Shown: positions 37,399-45,897, numbered from the stretch's first letter. The stretch: DNA of 64,000 nucleotides from Acidisarcina polymorpha (GCF_003330725.1 NZ_CP030840.1:4154001-4218000); one strand, 5' to 3'. Made by a program: numbers and translations. Notes: a model not told the origin generated them from the letters alone.

Positions 37399-38397
37399 TC
37401 ACCGCGAACCAGCTTCGTGCTGCGCACGCCGATATGCCTCGACATTGCGCTGATGTTCTTCGAGAGTAGCCGCAAATCGAGAATGGCCCGAGGGATCCGC
37501 GCTTGCCGCGACGAAATAGAGGTAGTTCGTTTTGGCGGGGTTGATCGCGGCCATCAGAGAGGTGACGCCCGGATTGCAGATCGGCCCAGGAGGCAACCCT
37601 GCTCGCCGGTAGGTGTTATACGGAGAATCGGCATTCAGGTCCGACTGGTAGATCGTTCCTCGATAGCGGCCCTCGAGGAGCGCTGCATAAATGACAGAAG
37701 GGTCGGTCATCAGCGGCATGTTCTTATCAAGGCGGTTGATGAAAACACTTGCCACCAGCGGGCGCTCCTCAGCGATCGGCGTTTCGCGTTCGACCAGAGA
37801 AGCTAGAGTCACTACTCGATGCACATTCCCCTCCAGTCCCAGAGACGCTGCGGCGGAGCGGAACCGCTTGACCATCGCTGCCACCATCACGGCTGCGGTC
37901 GTCTGTCGGCCAAAGTGATACGTATCCGGAAATAAATACCCTTCGAGAGAAGTTGCGTGGGGATCGAGATCGGCGACGAGGGCGATATTTTTCCTGGCCG
38001 CTTGCTCGAAAGCTTCTTTGAATCCTAGTTGGGCTGCTTCGACCCGTGCGGCGATGTCGAAGAGGTTGGAGCCTTCAGGGATCGTGAGGGCAATGGTGTA
38101 CACGTCCCCGCGGCGGATCCGGTCGTATACCTCGGAGATGCGCGCCGGGTGGTCGAAGCGATACTCTCCGGCCTTCAGCGTGCCGCCATGAGCCACTTCC
38201 ATCCACAATCGCCAGACATCAAATCCATATCGGCTGCGGACGATCCCTTGCTGCTCGAGCGCTCTCGCGATCTGCCGGGAAGACGTGCCGGGCGCGATCT
38301 CCACAAAGGTCTCGCGATGCGGACCATACGGGGAGAAAAGCAGAAAAGCGGTGGCCAGCATCCCGAGAAGGACCAGCAACAGAAATATGCGTCGCAC
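37399..38397 (-). CDS. mltG: endolytic transglycosylase MltG
   Basis: Inner-membrane lytic transglycosylase that cuts nascent peptidoglycan, 332 residues. N-terminal helix (IFLLLVLLGMLATAFLLFSP), a LysM-like subdomain (EIAPGTSSRQIARALEQQGI), then the catalytic region with GYLFPDTYHFGR, TLASLVERETPIAEERP (catalytic Glu in the ASxVExE position) and SPYNTYRRAGLPPGPICNPG. All family landmarks are in order. Start is GTG. Its neighbourhood with ruvX (divergent) is a frequent arrangement in bacteria. Confidence 0.95.
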   Translation of the reverse strand: MRRIFLLLVLLGMLATAFLLFSPYGPHRETFVEIAPGTSSRQIARALEQQGIVRSRYGFDVWRLWMEVAHGGTLKAGEYRFDHPARISEVYDRIRRGDVYTIALTIPEGSNLFDIAARVEAAQLGFKEAFEQAARKNIALVADLDPHATSLEGYLFPDTYHFGRQTTAAVMVAAMVKRFRSAAASLGLEGNVHRVVTLASLVERETPIAEERPLVASVFINRLDKNMPLMTDPSVIYAALLEGRYRGTIYQSDLNADSPYNTYRRAGLPPGPICNPGVTSLMAAINPAKTNYLYFVAASADPSGHSRFAATLEEHQRNVEAYRRAQHEAGSR

Positions 38398-38556
38398 GAG
38401 AAGAGTGATTCCTATGGATTTGATTCGAAGATCTGATTTTCGAAGCGGTTACTCTCTGATTTTATGCTCATTGGCCGGCAGTTTGCCGAGACTCCCGGTT
38501 TTCAGCAGTGAAGGGCTGCTTGCTTCGAGCATTCGCAGACGCCCTAGAATAGGGAG

Positions 38557-39024
38557 GTGAATTCAATCGACGAGCAGCGCCCTGCGCTTGAAAGCCTCCT
38601 GGGCTTGGACGTGGGCGATCGCCGTGTGGGCGTAGCAATTTCCGTCGGTATGACGGCGCAGCCGCTCATGACCCTGGTGAGATCCAACCGCCGCCAGGAC
38701 TTGCGTTCGCTTCTGCGGATCCTCCGTAAGCATGAATGTACGGAGATTGTGGTTGGGAATCCGCTTTATATGTCCGGGGATTTGAGCCCCCAGGCTACCA
38801 AAGCCCAGGCGTTTGCGGAAATGCTGAGGGAGGAGACCGGGTTGCCAGTCCACCTATGGGATGAACGCCTTACCACCACCGAGGCGCATCGCCATCTGCA
38901 TGCCTCGGGGGTGGCCGGTTCGCAACACAAGAAGGTTGTGGATCAGGTCGCGGCGGTGCTTATTTTGCAGGCTTTTCTCGATGCTCGAGCGATTCGCGCC
39001 GAGCAGCACAACGAAGCGTCCTAA
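38557..39024 (+). CDS. ruvX: RuvX/YqgF family pre-16S rRNA nuclease
   Basis: RNase H-fold protein of 155 residues, thought to process the 5' end of 16S rRNA or resolve Holliday junctions. Catalytic blocks: LGLDVGDRRVGVAISVG (first Asp), CTEIVVGNPLYMSG, LPVHLWDERLTTTEAHRHL (acidic) and KKVVDQVAAVLILQAFLD (final Asp). The annotated start is the GTG at 38557, but it lies inside an almost perfect Shine-Dalgarno sequence AGGGAGGTGA; the next in-frame codon at ideal distance is an ATC at 38566. So the true start may be a rare non-standard codon. Convergent with carD, 14 bases apart. Confidence 0.92.
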   Translation: MNSIDEQRPALESLLGLDVGDRRVGVAISVGMTAQPLMTLVRSNRRQDLRSLLRILRKHECTEIVVGNPLYMSGDLSPQATKAQAFAEMLREETGLPVHLWDERLTTTEAHRHLHASGVAGSQHKKVVDQVAAVLILQAFLDARAIRAEQHNEAS

Positions 39025-39038
39025 TCTCTCCAATCCAA

Positions 39039-39569
39039 TCAAGCTTCGCCGACGATGTCCGGGAACTTCAAGCCGGCCTCACTGAGGGCCAGCAGCAATT
39101 TTTCGTCGACCACCGTCTCATTAGCTCCGGTCGCCTGGGCAATCTCATTCACCAGCAGATAACGCGCACGCTCCAGCATCTTTTGTTCGCGGTAGCCAGG
39201 TGTCTTCCTTTGGTTGAGGACCAGCAGGCTCTTCATCACTTCGGCGACTTCCATCAACGAGCCGGCCTTCATTTTTTCGCAATGCTCCCGGTAGCGCTCT
39301 TTCCAGTCGGCATTGCTGGTGCAGTTGTCGTCCCCGAGAAATGAGAAAATGCGGTCGACTTCTTCCTGATGGACAACGCTCCGCAAGCCCACGCTATTGG
39401 CATTGGTGCAAGGAACCATGACCTTCAAACTGCTTGATTTGATGGTCAGCATGTAAAAACGCTGAACCTGAAATCCATCGGTTCTGGTTGCAATCTGATC
39501 CACTACACCTATCCCGTGATTAGGATAGACAACTTTGTCACCGACCTGGAAACTGCGAAGTAGGCTCAT
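39039..39569 (-). CDS. CarD-family transcriptional regulator (CdnL-like)
   Basis: RNA-polymerase-binding transcription activator of 176 residues. The N-terminal CarD_CdnL_TRCF domain (SFQVGDKVVYPNHGIGVVDQI, then FYMLTIKSSSLKVMVPCTNA) binds the polymerase beta subunit; the helical C-terminus (KMLERARYLLVNEIAQATG) binds the promoter upstream edge, stabilising open complexes. I start at the ATG at 39569 because the conserved family start MSLLRSFQVGDKVVYP lies there; a longer frame to 39734 exists. Divergent from greA, an uncommon pairing of two RNA-polymerase regulators. Confidence 0.93.
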   Translation of the reverse strand: MSLLRSFQVGDKVVYPNHGIGVVDQIATRTDGFQVQRFYMLTIKSSSLKVMVPCTNANSVGLRSVVHQEEVDRIFSFLGDDNCTSNADWKERYREHCEKMKAGSLMEVAEVMKSLLVLNQRKTPGYREQKMLERARYLLVNEIAQATGANETVVDEKLLLALSEAGLKFPDIVGEA

Positions 39570-39707
39570 AATTTGATCTCTATTTGGATGCCTTGGAAAG
39601 CATTTGGCCGAGGACACTAGGAATCCTTCCAGCCGGGTCTGAAGATAAGCTTCCATTTGCGACTCAGTCAAGCCATCCTCATCGACTAGAAAGCTTGCGC
39701 TTCCCTG

Positions 39708-39713
39708 TATAAT
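39708..39713 (+). promoter_or_regulatory. consensus -10 box of greA promoter
   Basis: A perfect TATAAT at 39708-39713; the -35 region about 17 bases upstream is weak (ACTAGA). It predicts a transcription start near 39720, giving a greA leader of about 70 bases. Confidence 0.5.
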
Positions 39714-39721
39714 CGAGGTTT

Positions 39722-39737
39722 GGAGTGAAATCACTCC
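39722..39737. promoter_or_regulatory. perfect palindrome at the predicted greA transcription start
   Basis: GGAGTGA-AA-TCACTCC, 7-bp arms, placed 9 bases after the -10 box and between divergent carD and greA. It could be an operator or, in RNA, a hairpin at the very 5' end of the greA transcript. Confidence 0.5.
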
Positions 39738-39787
39738 CCAGCCCTTAGAGAACGGTCCGCACGAATATGGACCGCAATGGACGTTCG

Positions 39788-40267
39788 ATGCCCGAACACA
39801 TCAAGAAAAAATTATTGGAAGAGATCAAGCAGCTCGAACACGAGCTCCAGCATGAGCTACCCGCGGAAATCAAGAAGGCTGCCGCACTCGGCGACCTCAG
39901 CGAAAATGCCGAGTATCACATGGCGAAACAACGCCAAGTCTTCGTCAACGCCCGTCTTGGACAGCTCAAAACCCGGATGGGTGAGCTTGCACTCGTCAAT
40001 CTGACCAACATCCCACGCGATCGGATTGCTTTCGGCTCCACAGTGACCGTCTACGACACGACCAAGGACGAGAAGATCGAATACAAGCTGGTGACCAGCG
40101 AAGAGTCTGATGTCAACAAGGGTCTCATTTCGACTACGTCGCCTATTGGCCGCGGATTGGTTGGCAAACAGGTCGGAGACATCGCGGTCGTGGTCACGCC
40201 GAACGGCAAGCGTGAATTGGAAATTCTCAAGCTCATCACCATCCATGATGAGGTCGATAGCGTCTAA
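39788..40267 (+). CDS. greA: transcription elongation factor GreA
   Basis: Cytosolic factor that rescues backtracked RNA polymerase by stimulating transcript cleavage. 159 residues from the ATG at 39788 (E. coli GreA has 158). The N-terminal coiled-coil hairpin (IKKKLLEEIKQLEHELQHEL) ends in the acidic tip GDLSENAEYH with the conserved Asp and Glu; the C-terminal FKBP-like domain follows (TDVYDTTKDEKIEYKLV-like start, GRGLVGKQVGDIAVVVTPNG). An ATG at 39767 would add seven residues; neither has a good ribosome-binding site. Confidence 0.93.
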   Translation: MPEHIKKKLLEEIKQLEHELQHELPAEIKKAAALGDLSENAEYHMAKQRQVFVNARLGQLKTRMGELALVNLTNIPRDRIAFGSTVTVYDTTKDEKIEYKLVTSEESDVNKGLISTTSPIGRGLVGKQVGDIAVVVTPNGKRELEILKLITIHDEVDSV

Positions 40268-40313
40268 TGCAGGTGGCGGACGGCATGCGCGGATCTGTAC
40301 AGTCGGAGTCAAA

Positions 40314-41021
40314 ATGACCTGGACCAGCGCTTTCGGGCGTGGTTGCGGAGTCATCCTGCAGGCTATCGTTGACGGCCTGGCGCTTACACGTATTTCGCCG
40401 AACATCCTCACCTTCATTGGATTGGTGATCAATACCGGCGCTGCTGTCCTCTTCGGGTTCGCTAACGAACACAATTACGTTCGCATGTTTTTGCTCGCTG
40501 CCCTGGTCATCATCGGCGCCGGCATCTTCGACATGGTGGATGGCCGGGTCGCCCGGCAGACGGACCAGGTCACCGTCTTTGGCGCCTTCTTTGATTCCGT
40601 CATCGATCGGTATAGCGACGTCGCGCTCTTCTTTGGCCTGTTGGTCTTCTATGCGCGCGGCAATCGCTTTTTCTATGTGGTCCTGGTGGCTTTCGTCATG
40701 GTCACCTCGCTGATGGTCAGCTACACGCGAGCTCGCGCTGAGGCGCTCATTAAATCCTGTAAGGTCGGCTTCATGGAGCGGCCGGAGCGGATTGTCCTGG
40801 TAATTCTCGGAGCACTTTTCGCGAAATGGGGCGTCATGGCCCCGGTCCTCTGGGTGCTCGCTGTGCTTTCCACCATCACCGTCATCCATCGCATTAAATT
40901 CACCTACCAAATGACGAAGCACCTCGCTCCGATTCGGGCGGCGGTGCCCGCGCCGGCACGGAATGCCCAGCCTGCCGGGGCGGCGGCCTTCAGCTCCTCG
41001 CCAAACGTTCCCCAAGCCTAG
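40314..41021 (+). CDS. CDP-alcohol phosphatidyltransferase family protein
   Basis: Integral membrane enzyme of phospholipid synthesis, 235 residues, about six helices. The signature DMVDGRVARQTDQVT continuing to FGAFFDSVIDRYSD fits D-x2-DG-x2-AR-x8-G-x3-D-x3-D, the metal and CDP-binding motif. It transfers a CDP-linked lipid head group to an alcohol such as glycerol-phosphate, inositol-phosphate or serine; which one is not readable. A 43-residue Ala/Pro-rich tail follows the last helix. Start at 40314 has CGGAG seven bases upstream. Probably co-transcribed with greA. Confidence 0.9.
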   Translation: MTWTSAFGRGCGVILQAIVDGLALTRISPNILTFIGLVINTGAAVLFGFANEHNYVRMFLLAALVIIGAGIFDMVDGRVARQTDQVTVFGAFFDSVIDRYSDVALFFGLLVFYARGNRFFYVVLVAFVMVTSLMVSYTRARAEALIKSCKVGFMERPERIVLVILGALFAKWGVMAPVLWVLAVLSTITVIHRIKFTYQMTKHLAPIRAAVPAPARNAQPAGAAAFSSSPNVPQA

Positions 41022-41137
41022 CTTCTTTTCGCGCCATTCTTATCTCGATAGGCGATCAGGTAATTGCCTGGGTACAGTCGGCGATGAGAATGCTTGGTCG
41101 CATTGGGATCTGGGCTTGCTCGTGATGCATCTCAGCG

Positions 41138-41548
41138 TTGATTTTTAGCGTTGCTTTTAGCGGACTCGTCAATGGAGAGGCCGCCGTCAATCCTTTTTTC
41201 TGGGTCACGCTCAAGTCGGCCTTTCCGGCATGGTGTGTCTATCTGCCCCTCGTCGTCCTCTGGAGTGACGGCCAAGGGCCGCGAAAGCTGGTCTTGCTTC
41301 TAGCAGGAGTAGCCGTTGGTCCTGTAACTATTCTCGCCATGGCTTTTATCGCGCTGGCGCGTGGAACAGATGCCCGGTCCGTGTGGCAAGGCGACCCGTT
41401 AGGCGGTATTGGTGCGATTTCAGCGACAGTCTTTGCCGCAGTTGTAGGAGTTCTCACGGCCGCGTTCTATGTAGCCGGTCTCAAGTATTTTTTTCCTCCC
41501 GGAGACCGGGCCTCCGCAGAAAAGCGAGATTCTTCAGGTCAGCCCTAA
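41138..41548 (+). CDS. small membrane protein, hypothetical
   Basis: 136 residues with about four hydrophobic stretches (SAFPAWCVYLPLVVLWSDG, KLVLLLAGVAVGPVTILAMAFIALA, GAISATVFAAVVGVLTAAFYVAGL). I recognise no family. The start is a TTG at 41138 because the frame is closed immediately upstream and no ATG lies near, so it may be shorter. It ends 10 bases before the isoaspartyl peptidase gene, suggesting an operon. Confidence 0.55.
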   Translation: MIFSVAFSGLVNGEAAVNPFFWVTLKSAFPAWCVYLPLVVLWSDGQGPRKLVLLLAGVAVGPVTILAMAFIALARGTDARSVWQGDPLGGIGAISATVFAAVVGVLTAAFYVAGLKYFFPPGDRASAEKRDSSGQP

Positions 41549-41558
41549 AATAGGACTC

Positions 41559-42539
41559 ATGCCAAGAACCCCAACCCTGATCGTCCACGGCGGAGCCTGG
41601 GCCATTCCCGACGACATGCTCGACACACATCGCAATGGCGTCTCGAACGCGCTCGCCATCGGATATGCGCTGCTTCAGGACGGCGCCTCGGCTGTCGATG
41701 CGGTTGAAGCCGCGGTCACCATCCTCGAAGATGATGAGACCTTCGATGCGGGGCGAGGCAGCTTTCTTGCCAGCTCTGGCCGCGTCCAGCTTGATGCTCT
41801 GTTGATGGACGGCTCCAATCTTCGCGCCGGCGGGGTCGCTTGTGTTGAACGCCTCCGCAATCCCATACAGGCGGCAAGGCTGGTCCTCGACAAGAGCCCG
41901 CACGTCTACTTTGTAGGCTCCGGCGCAGAAGACTTCGCTCGGCAGCACGGCATGGCGCTGATCGACAACGCCGAACTCGTTCTCGAACGGGAGCGAAACC
42001 GCCTCGCCGAAGCCCAGGCGAACGCTCGTGCCGGTCTGCCCGACCTCACCTTCGCCGGCGACGACAAGTCTCCAGAAACGGCGGTGGATCCCTCTGGCTC
42101 CAATCGTCCAGGATTCGATTCTCACGACACCGTCGGCGCCGTGGCTCTGGATAGCCGAGGGAACCTGGCCGCTGGCACCTCGACCGGCGGCACTTTGAAC
42201 AAAGCGCCGGGCCGGGTCGGCGATTCGTCCCTCATTGGCTGCGGATGTTACGCCGATAATCTCAGCGCGGCCGTCTCACTAACCGGATGGGGCGAGCCCA
42301 TCATGAAGCTGGTCTTGGGAAAGTGGGCGGTTGACCGCGTGCAACGCGGAAATGCCCCGGAAGTCGCCGCAAATGAGGCGATTGCCTACCTGAACAAGCG
42401 GCTCCAGGGCCATGGGGGCATCATTCTGCTCGGTCCGGACGGGCGCTTCGGCCTTGCCCACAACACCCCCCGCATGGCGTGGGGCATCGGCAATGAGAGG
42501 GGTCTGCGGACCGGCATCTCCAGCGAAGAACTGACCTGA
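41559..42539 (+). CDS. isoaspartyl peptidase / L-asparaginase (Ntn hydrolase)
   Basis: Plant-type (class 2) asparaginase/isoaspartyl dipeptidase of 326 residues. It is made as a precursor that cleaves itself before the nucleophile T191 (SHDTVGAVALD). Family blocks: LIVHGGAWAIPDD, AVEAAVTILEDDETFDAGRGS, VQLDALLMDGSNLRAGGVACV and the beta-subunit LAAGTSTGGTLNKAPGRVGDS. It degrades isoaspartyl dipeptides from protein turnover. No signal peptide, so cytosolic. Follows the small membrane gene closely. Confidence 0.94.
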   Translation: MPRTPTLIVHGGAWAIPDDMLDTHRNGVSNALAIGYALLQDGASAVDAVEAAVTILEDDETFDAGRGSFLASSGRVQLDALLMDGSNLRAGGVACVERLRNPIQAARLVLDKSPHVYFVGSGAEDFARQHGMALIDNAELVLERERNRLAEAQANARAGLPDLTFAGDDKSPETAVDPSGSNRPGFDSHDTVGAVALDSRGNLAAGTSTGGTLNKAPGRVGDSSLIGCGCYADNLSAAVSLTGWGEPIMKLVLGKWAVDRVQRGNAPEVAANEAIAYLNKRLQGHGGIILLGPDGRFGLAHNTPRMAWGIGNERGLRTGISSEELT

Positions 42540-42599
42540 ATCCCGTTGGCAATACGTCCTGCGAGCGAATTATGACCGCGGCTTGCAATAATTGACTTG

Positions 42600-43211
42600 A
42601 TGCTTGTCCTTGCCTCTGCCTCTCCGCGCCGCAAAGAACTCTTAACTCAAGCTGGCTTCAAGTTTCAAGTCGTTCCTTCCTCTATCGCCGAAGTGCGACG
42701 CGCCGAGGAAGATGCGGCTTCTTTCGCCGTTCGGCTCGCTCGCGAAAAGGCCCAGTCGGTTTTTGACCAGATTGTTTCTTCGAGGGTTCCAGATCAACTG
42801 CTGGTTCTTGGCGCCGATACGATTGTCGTCACCCCTGAGGAAATCCTGGGCAAGCCTCACGGCGCAGCAGACGCTGCGCGGATGCTGCGCCTGCTCTCGG
42901 GACGCACACATCTGGTGATGACCGGCGTCTGCCTGGTCTCCGATCATGCCACTGAAGTTGCCGTGGAGACCACCGCAGTCGCTTTCCAGACGCTATCTGA
43001 AGACGATATCGCGCGGTACATAGCCACCGGAGAACCGATGGATAAGGCGGGAGGCTACGCCATTCAAGGTTACGCCGCGCGTTGGATTCCCCACATTCGG
43101 GGCTGCTATTTCAATGTCGTGGGATTGCCGATCGCCCTGGTGTCAAACATGATCGAAGGCGAGAACCGTCGGACCGCCGCGTTAGTCGCTACGGTTGCCG
43201 AAGCTGACTGA
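42600..43211 (+). CDS. maf: Maf family nucleotide pyrophosphatase
   Basis: House-cleaning nucleoside triphosphate pyrophosphatase, 203 residues. Family motifs: LVLASASPRRKELLTQAGF (phosphate-binding SxSPRR), LGADTIVVTPEEILGKPHGA (catalytic Asp) and GRTHLVMTGVCLV with EPMDKAGGYAIQG. It removes modified or non-canonical nucleotides such as dTTP/UTP analogues. I take the ATG at 42600 rather than the overlapping TTG at 42597. Lies 60 bases after the asparaginase gene. In many bacteria maf sits beside mreBCD, but here it is 24 kb away. Confidence 0.93.
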   Translation: MLVLASASPRRKELLTQAGFKFQVVPSSIAEVRRAEEDAASFAVRLAREKAQSVFDQIVSSRVPDQLLVLGADTIVVTPEEILGKPHGAADAARMLRLLSGRTHLVMTGVCLVSDHATEVAVETTAVAFQTLSEDDIARYIATGEPMDKAGGYAIQGYAARWIPHIRGCYFNVVGLPIALVSNMIEGENRRTAALVATVAEAD

Positions 43212-43220
43212 GCACTGGCC

Positions 43221-43376
43221 TTAAGCCTTCGTTGACTTGATCGCCCTTGGGTCGGAATCGATCTCCAAATCGCCACCCTCACCGCTCTGCGAGTAAGCGC
43301 CAGGACCAACCACGATCAAACCAAGGATAACAAGCAATGAGACTGCCAGAAGTCCAAACTCTACTGCCTTGAGCAT
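43221..43376 (-). CDS. 51-residue single-pass membrane protein, coupled to M20 peptidase
   Basis: Short gene with ATG at 43376, ribosome-binding site GAGGGCG directly upstream, within the stop region of the M20 peptidase gene (stop at 43384). The protein starts MLKAVEFGLLAVSLLVILGL, one helix reaching about residue 24, then a polar tail ending STKA. Helix at the very start, preceded by only Met-Leu-Lys, resembles a signal anchor with a C-terminal periplasmic or cytoplasmic tail of about 25 residues. No known family recognised. Spacing of 7 bases to the preceding stop strongly suggests co-translation. Confidence 0.7.
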   Translation of the reverse strand: MLKAVEFGLLAVSLLVILGLIVVGPGAYSQSGEGGDLEIDSDPRAIKSTKA

Positions 43377-43383
43377 CGCGCCC

Positions 43384-44565
43384 TCACACTGTTGCGATCA
43401 TCGCCGCCAATAACGCAGTTCTCGGAACCAGATGTTCGATCAGCACCGATTCATGGTTGGCGTGCGCTCCCTCCCCCACGGCCCCCATGCCATCCAGCGT
43501 GGGGATACCGATCGCGGAGGTAAAATTCCCATCGGAGCCTCCGCCGGTGGCTGCTTCATGCAGCTCGAAACCCAACTCGCCTGCCAATGTTGCTGCTTTT
43601 GCAAAAAGTTCAATGCCTCGCCTGGTTCTCTCCATCGGCGGCCGGTTAACGCCGCCCGAAACAACGAGGCCGCATTTCTTATCGATTGGACGCATCTGGA
43701 GAAACTTCCGTTCTATCTTTTTTGCGTCGGACGCCTTAATAAATCGAAAGTCTACCTCCGCCCAAGCTTCAGCGGCGACGACATTCGATTGCGTCCCGCC
43801 TGCGCACACTCCGGGATTTACCGTTATCCCCCGGGCGGGATCCGTAATGGCGCTGATTCGGGCTATCTGGTGGGCCAACTCGACCACCGCACTATGACCG
43901 CTGGCGAAATCGATCCCCGCATGCGCCGCTACCCCGTTGACGCGAACCATGTAACTCCCTACGCCCTTGCGTGAGGTCTTGTACGCTCCGCCCAACCCCT
44001 GTGCAGGCTCCAACACAAATACGGCTTCGCATCGGGCAGCGATGCTCTCGGTGGTGGATCGGGAGACTGGACTGCCTACCTCTTCGTCACTGTTCAACAA
44101 CAGGATCACGGGTCGAGCGAAAAAATTGTGCTCTCTCAGGATCGCCAGGGCCGATAAGGCCATGGCTACCCCGGCCTTCATGTCGAGAACTCCGGGGCCG
44201 TAAATCCTTCCACCTGCTTGGCGACATGGCATGCTTTGTAAGCAGCCCAGGGGCCAGACGGTATCTAAATGTCCGAGGAGAAGCACCGGTTTCAAGGTTC
44301 GCGTCTGGCTGCCGAAGCCAAAACGAGCTTCCAGCAGGTTCGCGAAGTGCCGCTGCCGGTGCCATTTGACGCTCCCGTCGAGCGCCTGGCAAGCGAGCGC
44401 TGCGATCTGCATGCATCGATCCACAGAGGCCTTGTCGTTGGAGGGTGACTCCTGCTCAACAAGCCGCCGCAACAGGTCGAGCATGCCGGATTCTCCGCGG
44501 CGTGCTGAGTTCGCGATAACCTGGAGGGACTGATTGTCGATCCGGCTTTTTATCTCCTGCTTCAT
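43384..44565 (-). CDS. M20 family metallopeptidase (glutamate carboxypeptidase-like)
   Basis: Zinc-dependent carboxypeptidase of 393 residues. The metal site blocks are LLLGHLDTVWP (first His and Asp), GPGVLDMKAGVAMAL (bridging Asp), LLLNSDEEVGSP (catalytic Glu pair), and a distal His in GEGAHANHESV. The order and spacing match the CPG2/ArgE/DapE group; substrate unclear. The ATG at 44565 has AAGGAA six bases upstream; upstream ATGs exist without such a site. An 18-bp inverted repeat lies 45 bases upstream (44610-44627). The 51-residue membrane gene follows. Confidence 0.92.
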   Translation of the reverse strand: MKQEIKSRIDNQSLQVIANSARRGESGMLDLLRRLVEQESPSNDKASVDRCMQIAALACQALDGSVKWHRQRHFANLLEARFGFGSQTRTLKPVLLLGHLDTVWPLGCLQSMPCRQAGGRIYGPGVLDMKAGVAMALSALAILREHNFFARPVILLLNSDEEVGSPVSRSTTESIAARCEAVFVLEPAQGLGGAYKTSRKGVGSYMVRVNGVAAHAGIDFASGHSAVVELAHQIARISAITDPARGITVNPGVCAGGTQSNVVAAEAWAEVDFRFIKASDAKKIERKFLQMRPIDKKCGLVVSGGVNRPPMERTRRGIELFAKAATLAGELGFELHEAATGGGSDGNFTSAIGIPTLDGMGAVGEGAHANHESVLIEHLVPRTALLAAMIATV

Positions 44566-44609
44566 GTGTTCCTTATGCCGAAGCACGATTCCCTCATATG
44601 CGATCATGA

Positions 44610-44627
44610 TGTGTCGAAATAGACACA
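44610..44627. promoter_or_regulatory. 18-bp inverted repeat between M20 peptidase and lpxC genes
   Basis: TGTGTC-GAAATA-GACACA, with 6-bp perfect arms. It lies in the 128-base divergent region, 45 bases before the M20 start, as an operator for a dimeric repressor would. Confidence 0.5.
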
Positions 44628-44693
44628 CTGCAACTTTCAATCTTATTCAGTAGTCTATGACGGTATGCCCATTTTTAGGGCCAGGATATTTGT

Positions 44694-45605
44694 TTGAGCG
44701 ACGCTGCCCACCTGGAACACACCCTCGCCGCGCCAATAGAATTTACAGGAATCGGTCTTCATAGCGGCGCCCCTGTACACATGCGGTTACTCCCGGCCAC
44801 GGCCGGCTCGGGAATCATCTTCCGGCGCACCGATCTCGATAACTTTGAAATCGGGGCAACCGGCCGCAATGTCGCGAAGGTCAGTTACGCCACCAGTCTG
44901 ATGCGCAAAGGGGTCCTTATATCCACCACTGAGCATCTTCTGTCGGCGCTGATTGGTATGGGCATCGATAACGTTATTATCGAACTCGATAACCTGGAAC
45001 TTCCTATTTTGGATGGCAGCGCTCTGCCCTATGTCGAGGCGTTGCGCCAAGCTGGCATTAAGATCCAACGCCGCCGACGTGAATACCTGCGCATCCTGAA
45101 GCCGGTAGAAGTTCGCGAGAACGACAAGTTCATCGCTGTTTATCCCGGGGAAGGTTACAGCATCTCGTATGACATTGATTTTCCCCGGCCCATTGGTAGA
45201 TCGGGATTTGAGCTAGATCTGACCCAGGGCGCCTATGGGAGTCAGATCGCCCCGGCGCGAACATTCGGCTTCCGCGAAGATGAACAGAGACTTCGCGATA
45301 TGGGATTGATCCGCGGCGTCTGTGAACAGAATGCGATCGTACTGAGCAGCGATGGCATACAAAATGGCCCACTTCGCTTCGGCGATGAGTTCGTTCGCCA
45401 TAAGGTCCTTGACCTGATAGGAGATTTGGCGCTGGCGGGCCATCACATTCTGGGCCGCGTGGTCGCCGAACGTGCCGGGCACGCGATGCACACTACTCTC
45501 GTCTCGCGTTTGTTACGCGACCGCAGCGCCTGGGAGTTGATCACCGTTGCTCCGCAACGGCGACCCGTATACCCTGCTGTTGCCGCCTCCCTGGCTACAG
45601 CGTAA
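44694..45605 (+). CDS. lpxC: UDP-3-O-acyl-N-acetylglucosamine deacetylase LpxC
   Basis: Zinc amidase for the committed step of lipid A biosynthesis, 303 residues. It shows GIGLHSGAPVHMRLLPA, ISTTEHLLSALIGMGIDN (catalytic Glu and first zinc His) and HKVLDLIGDLALAGHHILG (second His and the Asp zinc ligands), plus RAGHAMH with the general-base His. The start is a TTG, preceded by AGGA at six bases. Confirms a lipopolysaccharide-producing outer membrane. It is divergent from the M20 peptidase and not in an lpx cluster. Confidence 0.96.
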   Translation: MSDAAHLEHTLAAPIEFTGIGLHSGAPVHMRLLPATAGSGIIFRRTDLDNFEIGATGRNVAKVSYATSLMRKGVLISTTEHLLSALIGMGIDNVIIELDNLELPILDGSALPYVEALRQAGIKIQRRRREYLRILKPVEVRENDKFIAVYPGEGYSISYDIDFPRPIGRSGFELDLTQGAYGSQIAPARTFGFREDEQRLRDMGLIRGVCEQNAIVLSSDGIQNGPLRFGDEFVRHKVLDLIGDLALAGHHILGRVVAERAGHAMHTTLVSRLLRDRSAWELITVAPQRRPVYPAVAASLATA

Positions 45606-45897
45606 GCCTCTTATTTATTGGGTACGTCCGATGCTGAGAGTGTGAGATTTTGCTCTATCCTTAGAAGCAAGCCGTTTCTCGCGCCAGAGACTCCCTGCAT
45701 TGACAATCCTTATCCCAAAAATGCGGATCCACAACGAAACTTGAGTTAAACCGCTCGCAATGATGGATAATTCGCGATGTCAGTGGAATCGCTATTCTTT
45801 GGCGCTCAATATCATTCAAAAACAAACCAGGACGCAGACCTTGCCAGATCGGCATTTCCCTTCACCTTGGAAAGTCTATTGAGAGTAGGAACTAACC

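Noticed and set aside
45700-45728. TTGACA as promoter -35 before the pseudokinase
   Set aside because: The bases at -10 spacing (GCGGAT) do not resemble TATAAT.
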